A DNA stretch of 64,000 bases. It comes from Thinopyrum elongatum (taxonomy: Eukaryota; Streptophyta; Magnoliopsida; Poales; Poaceae). The translations under genes were made by a program, and so were the position numbers. Below the pieces are notes generated by a model. It did no database searches. It worked only from the letters and a program-made list of their open reading frames with translations, and was not told where the DNA came from. Each line of letters starts with the position of its first letter. The stretch's first letter is position 1. This document shows positions 35,908 through 47,924 of this stretch, piece by piece. The stretch is taken from contig JAAAXO010000338.1 of assembly GCA_011799875.1 (NCBI GenBank), positions 511,937 through 575,936 of the forward strand. The letters run 5' to 3'.

Positions 35908-37304
35908 GATTAGTAGAAACAAAAAAAATCGAGAATAATGTTCCTATGAACTACTAGGATGTGGTGGTAAAGCGCTCACAGTAAAGCAAATATCAATATC
36001 TTACAAGTTCTTACCATACAGCAGGTGGTGACGGGCAACCAGCGGTGTCAAATAACTCCGAAGATTGAGTAAAGCGATTGCCAGGCGAACGTATGTATAC
36101 ACGGTGTAAAAATATGTGGAGCTGGGTTGGCTATATATGGTAGCAAAAGATTAGCAATAATCAATTCAGAGATGCAATGTTGAATAAACGCTCAACGACG
36201 GTACTGTGCTGGTCCTAGGCTAGACCGGAATAGAGACGCGAGCCTAGAACACTAATGAGGTCACGGCGTAGCACAACTAGCATCAATAAAGGATATGAAG
36301 TAGCTCTGGACAGCAAGATATAAGTGAAGATCACAATGGCAGTAAAGATAATGATGAGAAACAACTACCAAGTAGGATATACCAACAATTCTCTCTCCAA
36401 ATTTACTCTATAAAAGTTTGTGCCAATTTTATGATAATTTTTCTCAAGAATGGCACTGACTCAAGCTTTCAAATGCAAAAAGAATCACTCAATTCCGAGT
36501 TGATATGAGGAGTCAAAAAATTCTAAAACTGGCCTGAAAAACTGGAACAAGTTGTGTTCACGAACTTCGGAGGGCAAAAAGACCTATTTATAAGCCGATT
36601 TTGAGGTGTCAAATATTGAAATAGCTTCTGCAACTATTTAGATGCGGCTCGTCGCTAGCTTTAATTTGAGTACTCACGGAGCCAAAACAGACTTCGTATG
36701 AAAAAGATATGCCTATTTTACGGAACACTGCGCAAAACAGATTCCAATCCGAATTCAACTACGATATTGAGTCTAGATAGATCCGATTTTTTTTTTCTTC
36801 TCTCTTTTTTTTTCTCACACTTTTTTCCTTTTTCTTTCCCTCTTTTTTTTCTTTGACTTTTTTTTAACTTTTTTTCTCTCTCTTTTTTATCTCTCCCTCT
36901 TTCCAAAACAAACTGGATAAGATGTAGATTGGATCAAGCACAGATGTGAACGACCTCAACTATGATTATGACAATGAACAGTGGGTAGCACGATGTGGAA
37001 ATTGATGGATGGGATGGTGGACAGCGAAAGGAATAATGATGCAGCGGCGGCGTGACTAATGTGAACAGAACTCGAAACTCTAAACGAACTAGACACTAAG
37101 ACCAGCAACTCAACACGACGATGCAACCGATAATTCAATAATGCAAACAATGAAAAGAAAATTGCAAAGGCTCAGACTAGCTTGGACAAAGGATGAATAG
37201 ATCTAACTTTTTTGTGGCTTTTTCTTGAACAATAGGTAAGAAAATAAATCTAATCTAGGGAAAACTGGAAATTCTCACCGAGCAACCTGAAAACTGATAC
37301 CACT
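35908..37304 (-). other. CRM-B leader and primer-binding site
   Basis: The primer site on the minus strand is AGTGGTATCAG at about 37294-37304, beside the LTR. The leader has no gene. It shows a long pyrimidine run (36787-36900) and shares short stretches with the CRM-A leader, including TACTGTGCTGGTCCTAGGC near 36200. Confidence 0.75.
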
Positions 37305-38286
37305 TGATAGAGGCGAGGGTGTCCCGATCTTTCGATGAGATGGTAACTATCGATTTGGTGGAGCCGACTTTGACGATCTGACTACAAACATGCACGACGT
37401 TGCGCCTTAGCAATCGCTAAACCAATCTCCTGAGGTTACTGACGATGCTGGAAGCACGATCAGCCTGACCACGAAGGTTTATTCCTACACGCAATCGAAG
37501 AACAAGCAAGAATATGATAATGCAATCTGAATATTGCGAATATAGATGAAGTATTGATAATGGTGGGGATCCGAAAGCGGTCTTGGTCTGGTCGTTGGAC
37601 ACAAACGAAGTACACGAAGTTGCAATGGCTAACTTTTAACTAAACAAATTCCAAGGAAAAAGCTACTAGATGGATCTACTTATATAGGAGTAAGGGGTGG
37701 CGGCCAAGGAGGTGAGAGGACGTCCCAAGGCAGCCTAAAACTAACCCTAGGTCGTACAAGGCTCATGGGCCCAAGTGGAGGTGATGCAACACCTTTGGAC
37801 TTGTAGTTTGACTCGGATTCTGCTGCAGCGTCAGATTGTTTCGTTGATAACTCAATGCTCCGGACGAATTTTAAGGTGAATTCAATTGGGTTGGAAAGAG
37901 CACAAAATCTACTTTCCAACAAAAAAAGAATCACCCAATTCGGAGTCTGTATGAAAAAGTTCTTGGCGTTTTGAGTCAGGTATGTCTGTGCAGTCCGAAT
38001 CTGAATCCAGAATGTGAGAGACTTGGACTCTAACTTCTCTTGGCCCAAAAGTGACGTGAGAGGACTTTTTGAACAGCACCTAAACTTCTCTTTTTCCCTT
38101 ATCTTCATATGTGAATTGTACAAATGTCCCATACACCTGCAATTAGACATGGCACAAAAGTTTGTGAAGTATTTTTGTCCTGGATGACACAAATAAATTA
38201 TTGCATAGTTTGCATTAGAAATCACCTCACAAATATACATGTATGCAATATTTTTGGTCGTACCCAAGGTAGTCATGTCCTCATCA
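37305..38286 (-). repeat. CRM-B 5' LTR, 982 bp
   Basis: Ends TGATAGAGGCGAGGG and TCCTCATCA, followed by TSD TTTCC at 38287-38291. It has a minus-strand TATA box near 37680. It is the same length as its partner at 18195. Confidence 0.9.
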
Positions 38287-38715
38287 TTTCCTACCTCGTG
38301 CACCTATTGATTTGTTGTCTCTTCCATCTTCGGAGAAGGTTAATTTTGATGCTAAACAACGTGCTGAATTGATCTTAAAAATACATGAGTTAACTAAGGA
38401 AAACATTGATCGTATGAATGCTAAATATAAACTTGCTGGAGATAAGGGTAAAAAATATGTTGTCTTTGCACCTGGAGATCTTGTTTGGTTACATTTGCGT
38501 AAGGATAGGTTTTCCGATTTGCGCAAATCAAAGCTAATGCCCCATGCTAATGGTCCTTTTAAGGTGTTACAAAAAATAAATGATAATGCATATAAACTTG
38601 AGCTACCTGCAGATTTTGGCGTTAGTCCTACTTTTAACATTGCAGATTTGAAGCCTTATTTCGGTGAGGAAGATGAACTTCCGTCGAGGACGACTTCATT
38701 TCAAGAAAGGGAGGA
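38287..38715 (+). pseudogene. Element P integrase C-terminus and polypurine tract
   Basis: Continues P from 18194 after the duplicated [23 protein letters not shown], the GPFKVLQKI motif, and a tract AAGAAAGGGAGGA at 38703-38715. The frame is open here and continues into the old LTR to a stop at 38932, inside the inserted CRM-B LTR piece. Upstream lesions make P a pseudogene. Confidence 0.85.
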
Positions 38716-38929
38716 TGATGAGGACATCAATACCATTGTTACACCCACAGCCCCTACTGCTATACATACGGGACCAATTACTAGAGCTCGCGCACGCCAA
38801 TTAAATTACCAGATACTTTTGTTTCTTGGTAACGGGTCTAATGTTCATGAGATTATGATGCTGCCTAAATTGGATACATTTGTTTTGCTTACAAATGAAG
38901 GGCCTAATTTGGACAAGAAGGATGAACAC
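38716..38929 (+). repeat. Element P 3' LTR, first 214 bp (older subtype)
   Basis: Starts TGATGAGGACATC after the tract and carries the pol tail with old variants. It is interrupted after AACAC (38925-38929) by complex II and resumes at 51309. Confidence 0.9.
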
Positions 38930-39097
38930 TGATGAGGACATGAATACCTTGGATACGACCAAAAATATTGCATACATGTATATTTGTGAGGTGATTTCTA
39001 ATGCAAACTATGCAATAATTTATTTGTGTCATCCAGGACAAAAATACTTCACAAACTTTTGTGCCATGTCTAATTGCAGGTGTATGGGACATTTGTG
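38930..39097 (+). repeat. CRM-B LTR, first ~168 bp only
   Basis: TGATGAGGACATGAATACC and the following ~150 bp match the U3 start of the CRM-B LTRs (reversed at 38286). At ACATTTGT|GACACC it passes into the CRM-A leader. ATTTGT is present in both parents at the join (CRM-B GACATTTGTACA, CRM-A GGATTTGTGACA), so a 6-bp microhomology underlies the deletion. Confidence 0.85.
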
Positions 39098-39172
39098 ACA
39101 CCACACCACACCACCACCACTTTCTAGTAGTCTGTAGGATCATATTCTTGTGTGTTTCTATTGCTGCTAACC

Positions 39173-40032
39173 ATGGCAGGATCACAAGCCGACGAGATTG
39201 ACTGGGAGAACATGACGAACAAGGAGTTGCATGATAAATTTCAGCAAATGATGAGTGGCCAGGTGGGAGATGTGCTAAACAGATTTGAAGAGGCCATGGA
39301 GAAGATAGATGGCATGGAGAAGTCGTTCGAGACAAAGCTGGATAACAAGTTTAATGAATTGCTCACGCGTCTTCCCCAACCACCACCGGCTGCACCTGTC
39401 GCACCTCTGCAACGACAACAACAACGCCCCCTTCCAAATCAGTTCGGACGAGCGAAGCGTGTTCCTCTTGAGGATGGCCAAACTTCTGGTGCTGCTGTAC
39501 CTACTGTTGATGCTTCTTTGGTTCCTGCTCCTGCTGCTACTGGTGCCGAGGAGGAGGATGATTACGCGGGCGATTATGAGGATGAGGTTGATCAAAATCA
39601 TAACTACGTGCAACCACCAGCACCAGGTCGTCCACATGCAAATAATCGCAATGGTAGGCCTGCACCACCACTTCAGGTACGAGATCATGACCATCTTCCT
39701 AAATTAAAATTGAATATTCCACCATTCGAGGGTAGATATGTTCCTGATATATATCTTACTTGGGAGTTAGAAACTGAACAACGTTTTACATGTTTACAAT
39801 ATCCCGAGGAACGACGTGTTGCTGCTGCTGTTTGTGCTTTCACTAGTTTTGCATGTGTATGGTGGTCTGAACATTGTAGATTATATCCTATTCCAGCTAC
39901 GTGGGCTGCTTTGAAAACTGCTATGCGTACTCGTTGGGTTCCACCATATTATCAACGTGAATTACATCAAAAATTGCAGCGCTTAAGACAAGGAAAAAAT
40001 TCTGTAGAAGAATATTATCAGGAATTACAAAC
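39173..40032 (+). CDS. CRM-A gag fragment, N-terminal half
   Basis: ATG at 39173 after leader 39098-39172. It is open through the coiled-coil, linker and most of the Gag core to YYQELQT, where a reversed LTR starts at 40033. The frame adds about ten residues from the LTR and stops at 40066. It lacks the zinc knuckle and protease. Confidence 0.85.
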
Positions 40033-40954
40033 TGATAGAGGCGAGGGTGTCCCGATCTTTCGATGAGATGATGGCTATCGTTTTTGGTGGAGTAGACTTT
40101 GACGATCCGACTACGAACGTGCGAGGACGTCGCGCCTTAGCAATCGCTAAACCAACTCCGAGAGGTTATTGACCACGCCGGAGCACAATCAACCTGACCA
40201 CGAGGGTCTATCTCCTGCAAGCAAACGAAGAACAAGCAAGAAACTAAGATTTGCAATCTGGATATTGCGAATATAAGATGAAAGCTTTATTGATCAAGGT
40301 GGGGTTCTGTGACGTCTTGGTCTGGTCGTTGAACACAAACGAAGTACGCGAAGTTGCAGCTATGGCGAACTTTTAATCTAAACAAAACCCAAAGTCTAAA
40401 CGGTGCCCTAAGGGCTGTATATATGGAGGAAGAGGAGGGGATTTCGTGGCCCTTGAAGGAGGGGTCCGAAACCAACCCTATCTCTTGTTTCACCACACAT
40501 ACGGACTCTAAAAACAGCCTATACTCAAGTATTTCGAAATTACATGGGCCTGGCCCAATAATAAGGTGACGCAGCACCTATAATAGCCTCTGGACGAAAT
40601 TTATGAAGTGACATCTTGTATATTTCGTCCAAGGCTTCCTGCACTCATTATGGTGGCTTCAAAGTCCTGAAATCATCACTTGTAACTCCGTTCTTGTTCC
40701 CCTTGTGCATGCCATCATCTCCATGCTTGAACTTGCTCCAAGGTTCCTCTTTCTTGTCCAAGCTAGGCCCTTCATTTGTAAGCAAAACAAATGTATCCAA
40801 TTTAGGCAGCATCATATTCTCATGAACTTTAGAATCATTACCAAGAAACGAAAGTACCTGATATTTTAATTGACGTGCGCGAGCTCTAGTAATTGGTCCA
40901 GTATGTATAGAAGCAGGGGCTGTGGGTGTAACAATGGTATTGATGTCCTCATCA
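40033..40954 (-). repeat. CRM-A LTR, reversed, between gag and leader, no TSD
   Basis: Exact termini. The left flank CAAAC lies in gag and the right flank CCTTC in the leader (CCTTCCCAGCTCCACATAC). They do not match. Confidence 0.9.
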
Positions 40955-43052
40955 CCTTCCCAGCTCCACATACATCTACATCGTGCGTTTGACACCACCT
41001 GGCAATCGCTCTATCCAAGCTCTGAGAGTTTTGACTACAAAGGTTGCCGATCACCACCTGCTGCTGGGTAAGAACTGGTAAGAATTTGAGATTTGCTTGA
41101 CGGATTTGTGACACCACACCACACCACCACCACTTTCTAGTAGTCTGTAGGATCATATTCTTGTGTGTTTCTATTGCTGCTAACCATGGCAGGATCACAA
41201 GCCGACGAGATTGACTGGGAGAACATGACGAACAAGGAGTTGCATGATAAATTTCAGCAAATGATGAGTGGCCAGGTGGGAGATGTGCTAAACAGATTTG
41301 AAGAGGCCATGGAGAAGATAGATGGCATGGAGAAGTCGTTCGAGACAAAGCTGGATAACAAGTTTAATGAATTGCTCACGCGTCTTCCCCAACCACCACC
41401 GGCTGCACCTGTCGCACCTCTTCAACGACAACAACAACGCCCCCTTCCAAATCAGTTCGGACGAGCGAAGCGTGTTCCTCTTGAGGATGGCCAAACTTCT
41501 GGTGCTGCTGTACCTACTGTTGATGCTTCTTTGGCTCCTGCTCCTGCTGCTGCTGGTGCCGAGGAGGAGGATGATTACGCGGGCGATTATGAGGATGAGG
41601 TTGATCAAAATCATAACTACGTGCAACCACCAGCACCAGGTCGTCCACATGCAAATAATCGCAATGGTAGGCCTGCACCACCACTTCAGGTACGAGATCA
41701 TGACCATCTTCCTAAATTAAAACTGAATATTCCACCATTCGAGGGTAGATATGTTCCTGATATATATCTTACTTGGGAGTTAGAAACTGAACAACGTTTT
41801 ACATGTTTACAATATCCCGAGGAGAGACGTGTTGCTGCTGCTGTTTGTGCTTTTACTAGTTTTGCATGTGTATGATGGTCTGAACATTGTAGATTATATC
41901 CTATTCCAACTTCTTGGGCTGCTTTGAAAACTGCTATGCGTACTCTTTGGGTTCCACCATATTATCAACGTGAATTACTTCAAAAATTGCAGCGCTTAAG
42001 ACAAGGAAAAAATTCTGTAGAAGAATATTATCAGGAATTACAAATTGGCATGATTAGATGTGGTATTGTTGAGGAGAATGAAGCTATGCTTGCACGTTTT
42101 ATGGGTGGATTAAATAGAGAGATTCAGACCATTCTAGAGTATAAGGAGTATAATAATATCACTCGTTTATTCCATCTTGCTTGTAAAGCTGAACGTGAAG
42201 TGCAGGATCGACAGGCATTGGCGCGGACTAACTTTTCTGCAGGTCGACCTTCATCGTGGACACCGCGTGCATCCTCTACTTCCACACATTCTATTGCACC
42301 GACACCTCCATCAGCTGCCACCTCCAGCCGTGATACAAGGAAGCAGGCACAACCACCACTATCTGCCAAGAGCACACCTACCGGGCCTGCACAGAGTTCT
42401 TCTTCTTCCATGGCATCAACAGGGCATACAAGTGATATTATTTGTCGTCGTTGTAAGGGAAGAGGTCATTATGCGAGAGAATGCAAATCTCAGCGTGTGA
42501 TGATTGCTACCGAGGATGGTGGGTATGAGTCCGCTAGTGACTATGATGAGGAGACTTTGGCTCTTCTTACAAGTGAAGAACACGGTGGAGATGATTCTGA
42601 TCATGAGACGCAATACATGGCTCCTGAAGACGCTGACAGGTATGAATGTTTAGTTGCTCAACGTGTTTTGAGTGTGCAGGTCACACAAGCTGAGCAAAAT
42701 CAGAGGCATAATTTGTTCCATACAAAGGGAGTTGTGAAGGAACGTTCTGTTCGCGTCATCATAGATGGAGGGAGCTGCAACAACTTGGCTAGCATGGAGA
42801 TGGTGGAGAAGCTATCTCTCACCACAAGACCACATCCACATCCTTACTATATCCAATGGTTCAACAACAGCGGCAAGGTTAAGGTATCACGTACTGTTCG
42901 TGTGCATTTTAGTATCTCTACATATGCTGATTATGTTGATTGTGATGTGGTACCCATGCAAGCATGTTCATTATTACTTGGTAGACCATGGCAATTTGAT
43001 AAAAATTCTGTACACCATGGTAGAAACAATCAGTATACTCTTGTTCATAAGG
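40955..43052 (+). pseudogene. CRM-A leader end, gag and protease with a nonsense codon
   Basis: Leader 40955-41185; ATG at 41186. TGG to TGA at ~41873 ends the Gag core after FACV. The remainder is open from about 41876 through the zinc knuckle CRRCKGRGHYAREC and protease DGGSCNN to CATAAGG|LTR. Between ~42220 and 42500 the linker differs from all other copies (STHSIAPTPPSAATSS), while flanks stay near identical; this suggests a patch from another subfamily. Confidence 0.85.
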
Positions 43053-43974
43053 TGATGAGGACATCAATACCATTGTTACACCCACAGCCCCTGCTTCTAT
43101 ACATACTGGACCAATTACTAGAGCTCGCGCACGCCAATTAAATTATCAGGTACTTTCGTTTCTTGGTAATGATTCTAAAGTCCATGAGAATATGATGCTG
43201 CCTAAATTGGATACATTTGTTTTGCTTACAAATGAAGGCCCTAGCTTGGACAAGAAAGAGGAACCTTGGAGCAAGTTCAAGCATGGAGATGATGGCATGC
43301 ACAAGGGGAACAAGAACGGAGTTACAAGTGATGATTTCAGGACTTTGAAGCCACCATAATGAGTGCAGGAAGCCTTGGACGAAATATACAAGATGTCACT
43401 TCATAAATTTCGTCCAGAGGCTATTATAGGTGCTGCGTCACCTTATTATTGGGCCAGGCCCATGTAATTTCGAAATACTTGAGTATAGGCTGTTTTTAGA
43501 GTCCGTATGTGTGGGGAAACAAGAGATAGGGTTGGTTTCGGACCCCTCCTTCAAGGGCCACGAAATCCCCTCCTCTTCCTCCATATATACAGCCCTTAGG
43601 GCACCGTTTAGACTTTGGGTTTTGTTTAGATTAAAAGTTCGCTATAGCTGCAACTTCGCGTACTTCGTTTGTGTTCAACGACCAGACCAAGACGTCACAG
43701 AACCCCACCTTGATCAATAAAGCTTTCATCTTATATTCGCAATATCCAGATTGCAAATCTTAGTTTCTTGCTTGTTCTTCGTTTGCTTGCAGGAGATAGA
43801 CCCTCGTGGTCAGGTTGATTGTGCTCCGGCGTGGTCAATAACCTCTCGGAGTTGGTTTAGCGATTGCTAAGGCGCGACGTCCTCGCACGTTCGTAGTCGG
43901 ATCGTCAAAGTCTACTCCACCAAAAACGATAACTACCATCTCATCGAAAGATCGGGACACCCTCGCCTCTATCA
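43053..43974 (+). repeat. CRM-A LTR joining protease to gag (second occurrence)
   Basis: Same left junction (CATAAGG) and same right junction (ACATGCAAAT) as 23128-24049. The matching sequence on both sides extends for kilobases, so this composite was duplicated as a unit. Confidence 0.9.
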
Positions 43975-46900
43975 ACATGCAAATAATCGCAATGGTAGGC
44001 CTGCACCACCACTTCAGGTACGAGATCATGACCATCTTCCTAAATTAAAATTGAATATTCCACCATTCGAGGGTAGATATGTTCCTGATATATATCTTAC
44101 TTGGGAGTTAGAAACTGAACAACGTTTTACATGTTTACAATATCCCGAGGAACGACGTGTTGCTGCTGCTGTTTGTGCTTTCACTAGTTTTGCATGTGTA
44201 TGGTGGTCTGAACATTGTAGATTATATCCTATTCCAGCTACGTGGGCTGCTTTGAAAACTGCTATGCGTACTCGTCGGGTTCCACCATATTATCAACGTG
44301 AATTACTTCAAAAATTGCAGCGCTTAAGACAAGGAAAAAATTCTGTAGAAGAATATTATCAGGAATTACAAACTGGCATGATTAGATGTGGTATTGTTGA
44401 GGAGAATGAAGCTATGCTTGCACGTTTCATGGGTGGATTAAATAGAGAGATTCAGACCATTCTAGAGTATAAGGAGTATAATAATATCACTCGTTTATTC
44501 CATCTTGCTTGTAAAGCTGAACGTGAAGTGCAGGATCGACAGGCATTGGCGCGAACTAATTTTTCTGCAGGTCGATCTTCATCATGGACACCGCGTGCCT
44601 CCTCTACTCCCACACGTCCAACTGCGGCACCACTGACTTCAGCCGCCAATTCCAACTGAGATATAAGAAAACAGGCACGACCACCACCATCTGCCAAGAG
44701 TACACCTTCTGGGCCTGCCCAGAGCTCTTCTTCATCTATGGCATCAACAGGGCACACACATGATATTATTTGTCGTCGTTGTGAGGGAAGAGGTCATTAT
44801 GCGAGAGAATGCCAATCTCCGCGTGTTATGATTGCTACTGAGGATGGTGGGTATGAGTCCGCTAGTGACTATGATGAGGAGACTTTGGCTCTTATTACAA
44901 GTGAAGAACACGGTGGAGATGATTCTGATCATGAGACGCAATACATGGCTCCTGAAGACGCTGACAGGTATGAATGTTTAGTTGCTCAACGTGTTTTGAG
45001 TGTGCAGGTCACACAAGCTGAGCAAAATCAGAGGCATAATTTGTTCCATACAAAGGGAGTTGTGAAGGAACGTTCTGTTCGCGTCATCATAGATGGAGGG
45101 AGCTGCAACAACTTGGCTAGCATGGAGATGGTGGAGAAGCTATCTCTCACCACAAGACCACATCCACATCCTTACTATATCCAATGGTTCAACAACAACG
45201 GCAAGGTTAAGGTAACACGTACTGTTCGTGTGCATTTTAGTATCTCTACATATGCTGATTATATTGATTGTGATGTGGTACCCATGCAAGCATGTTCATT
45301 ATTACTTGGTAGACCATGGCAATTTGATAAAAATTCTGTACACCATGGTAGAAACAATCAGTATACTCTTGTTCATAAGGATAAACATATTACTTTGCTT
45401 CCTATGACTCCTGATTCTATTTTGAAAGATGATATTAATAGAGCTAGTAAAGCAAAACAGGAGAAAAATAAGAGTGAAAATCAGATTGTGGCAAAAGAAT
45501 TTGAGCAACAAATGAAGCCTAATAATAAACCATCTAGTGTTGCTTCTGAAATTAAATTGAAAAGTGCATGCTTACTTGCCACCAAATCTGATATTGATGA
45601 TCTAGATTTCAGCAATTCTGTTTGCTATGCTTTTGTGTGCAAAGAGGCGTTATTTTCATTCGAGGACGTGCCTTCCTCTTGGCCTCCTGCGGTCACTAAC
45701 ATTTTGCAGGAGTTCGCTGACGTCTTTCCACAAGACGTGCCACCGGGATTACCACCTATTCGCGGGATTGAGCATCAGATTGACTTAATTCCCGGTGCTT
45801 CGTTGCCAAACCGTGCGCCATACCGTACCAATCCAGAGGAGACGAAGGAGATTATGCGTCAAGTACAGGAGTTGCTCGACAAAGGTTATATACGCGAATC
45901 CCTTAGTCCTTGTGCTGTTCCTATTATTCTAGTGCCGAAAAAGGATGGTACATCGCGTATGTGTGTTGATTGTAGAGGCATTAATAATATTACTATTCGT
46001 TATCGTCATCCTATTCCTAGACTAGATGATATGCTTGATGAATTGAGTGGCTCTACAATATTCTCCAAAGTTGATTTGCGTAGTGGATACCATCAAATTC
46101 GTATGAAATTAGGATGAATGGAAAACAGCATTTAAAACAAAGTTTGGATTATATGAGTGGTTAGTCATGCCTTTTGGGTTAACTAATGCACCTAGTACTT
46201 TCATGAGATTAATGAACGAAGTTTTACGTGCTTTCATTGGACGATTTGTGGTAGTCTATTTTGATGATATACTGATTTATAGCAGATCTTTGGAGGAACA
46301 TTTGGAACATTTACGTGCTGTTTTTATTGCTTTACGTGATGCACGTTTGTTTGGTAACCTTGGGAAGTGCACCTTTTGCACCGACCGAGTATCTTTTCTT
46401 GGCTATGTTGTTACTCCACAGGGAATTGAAGTTGATAAAGCCAAGATTGAAGCTATTGAGAGTTGGCCACAGCCCAAAACAGTCACTCAAGTGAGGAGTT
46501 TTCTTGGACTCGCTGGTTTCTATAGGCGTTTTATGAGAGATTTCAGCACCATTGCTGCACCTCTCAATGAGCTTACAAAGAAGGATGTGCCTTTTGTTTG
46601 GGGTACCTCACAGGAAGAAGCCTTCACGGTATTGAAAGATAAGTTGACACATGCTCCTTTACTCCAACTTCCTGATTTTAATAAGACTTTTGAGCTTGAA
46701 TGTGATGCTAGTGGAATTGGATTAGGAGGTGTTTTATTACAAGATGGCAAACCTGTTGCATACTTTTCTGAAAAATTGAGTGGGCCTAGTCTGAACTATT
46801 CTACTTATGATAAAGAATTATATGCTCTTGTTCGGACCTTAGAAACATGGCAACATTATTTATGGCCCAAAGAATTTGTTATACATTCTGATCATGAATC

Positions 46901-47002
46901 TTTGAAACACATTAAAAGTCAAGCAAAACTGAACCGTAGACATGCTAAATGGGTTGAATTTATTGAGACTTTCCCTTATGTCATTAAACACAAGAAGGGT
47001 AA
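43975..47002 (+). pseudogene. CRM-A gag-protease-RT-RNase H, the longest pol in the window, with lesions
   Basis: Starts in gag at ACATGCAAAT. A stop at ~44657 lies in the linker. From 44738 the frame is open through the zinc knuckle (CEGRGHYAREC), protease DGGSCNN and RT up to IRMKLG. A 2-bp loss near 46111 shifts the frame. RT continues from 46118 with [14 protein letters not shown] and the catalytic YFDDILIYS, then RNase H ([13 protein letters not shown]) to IKHKKG, where a reversed LTR begins at 47003. Integrase is absent. Two lesions make it inactive, though the RT catalytic residues are intact. Confidence 0.9.
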
Positions 47003-47924
47003 TGATAGAGGCGAGGGTGTCCCGATCTTTCGATGAGATGATAGCTATCGTTTTTGGTGGAGTAGACTTTGACGATCCGACTACGAACGTGCGAGGACGT
47101 CGCGCCTTAGCAATCGCTAAACCAACTCCGAGAGGTTATTGACCACGCCGGAGCACAATCAACCTGACCACGAGGGTCTATCTCCTGCAAGCAAACGAAG
47201 AACAAGCAAGAAACTAAGATTTGCAATCTGGATATTGCGAATATAAGATGAAAGCTTTATTGATCAAGGTGGGGTTCTGTGACGTCTTGGTCTGGTCGTT
47301 GAACACAAACGAAGTACGCGAAGTTGCAGCTATGGCGAACTTTTAATCTAAACAAAACCCAAAGTCTAAACGGTGCCCTAAGGGCTGTATATATGGAGGA
47401 AGAGGAGGGGATTTCGTGGCCCTTGAAGGAGGGGGCCGAAACCAACCCTATCTCTTGTTTCCCCACACATACGGACTCTAAAAACAGCCTATACTCAAGT
47501 ATTTCGAAATTACATGGGCCTGGCCCAATAATAAGGTGACGCAGCACCTATAATAGCCTCTGGACGAAATTTATGAAGTGACATCTTGTATATTTCGTCC
47601 AAGGCTTCCTGCACTCATTATGGTGGCTTCAAAGTCCTGAAATCATCACTTGTAACTCCGTTCTTGTTCCCCTTGTGCATGCCATCATCTCCATGCTTGA
47701 ACTTGCTCCAAGGTTCCTCTTTCTTGTCCAAGCTAGGCCCTTCATTTGTAAGCAAAACAAATGTATCCAATTTAGGCAGCATCATATTCTCATGAACTTT
47801 AGAATCATTACCAAGAAACGAAAGTACCTGATATTTTAATTGGCGTGCGCGAGCTCTAGTAATTGGTCCAGTATGTATAGAAGCAGGGGCTGTGGGTGTA
47901 ACAATGGTATTGATGTCCTCATCA
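47003..47924 (-). repeat. CRM-A LTR, reversed, between two RNase H fragments
   Basis: Complete termini. The left flank GGTAA is plus-strand RNase H. The right flank begins TC, the last two bases of the polypurine tract reversed, and then minus-strand RNase H (AACATTTTC). So it is a true 3' LTR of the reversed fragment after an integrase deletion. Confidence 0.9.

Larger units (their letters stand above)
18195..38286 (-). mobile_element. CRM-B non-autonomous LTR retrotransposon (Quinta-like), carrying complex I
   Basis: Both LTRs are 982 bp. TSD TTTCC lies at 18190-18194 and 38287-38291, and P integrase sequence continues across the site. Without complex I and its TSD the element is about 4.85 kb, with ~2.9 kb internal. 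It has a primer site, leader, one Gag-like ORF and a polypurine tract, but no protease, RT, RNase H or integrase. Its LTR ends, primer site, tract and Gag resemble CRM-A, so it is probably mobilised by CRM-A enzymes, as in the noaCRR and Quinta precedents. Confidence 0.85.
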
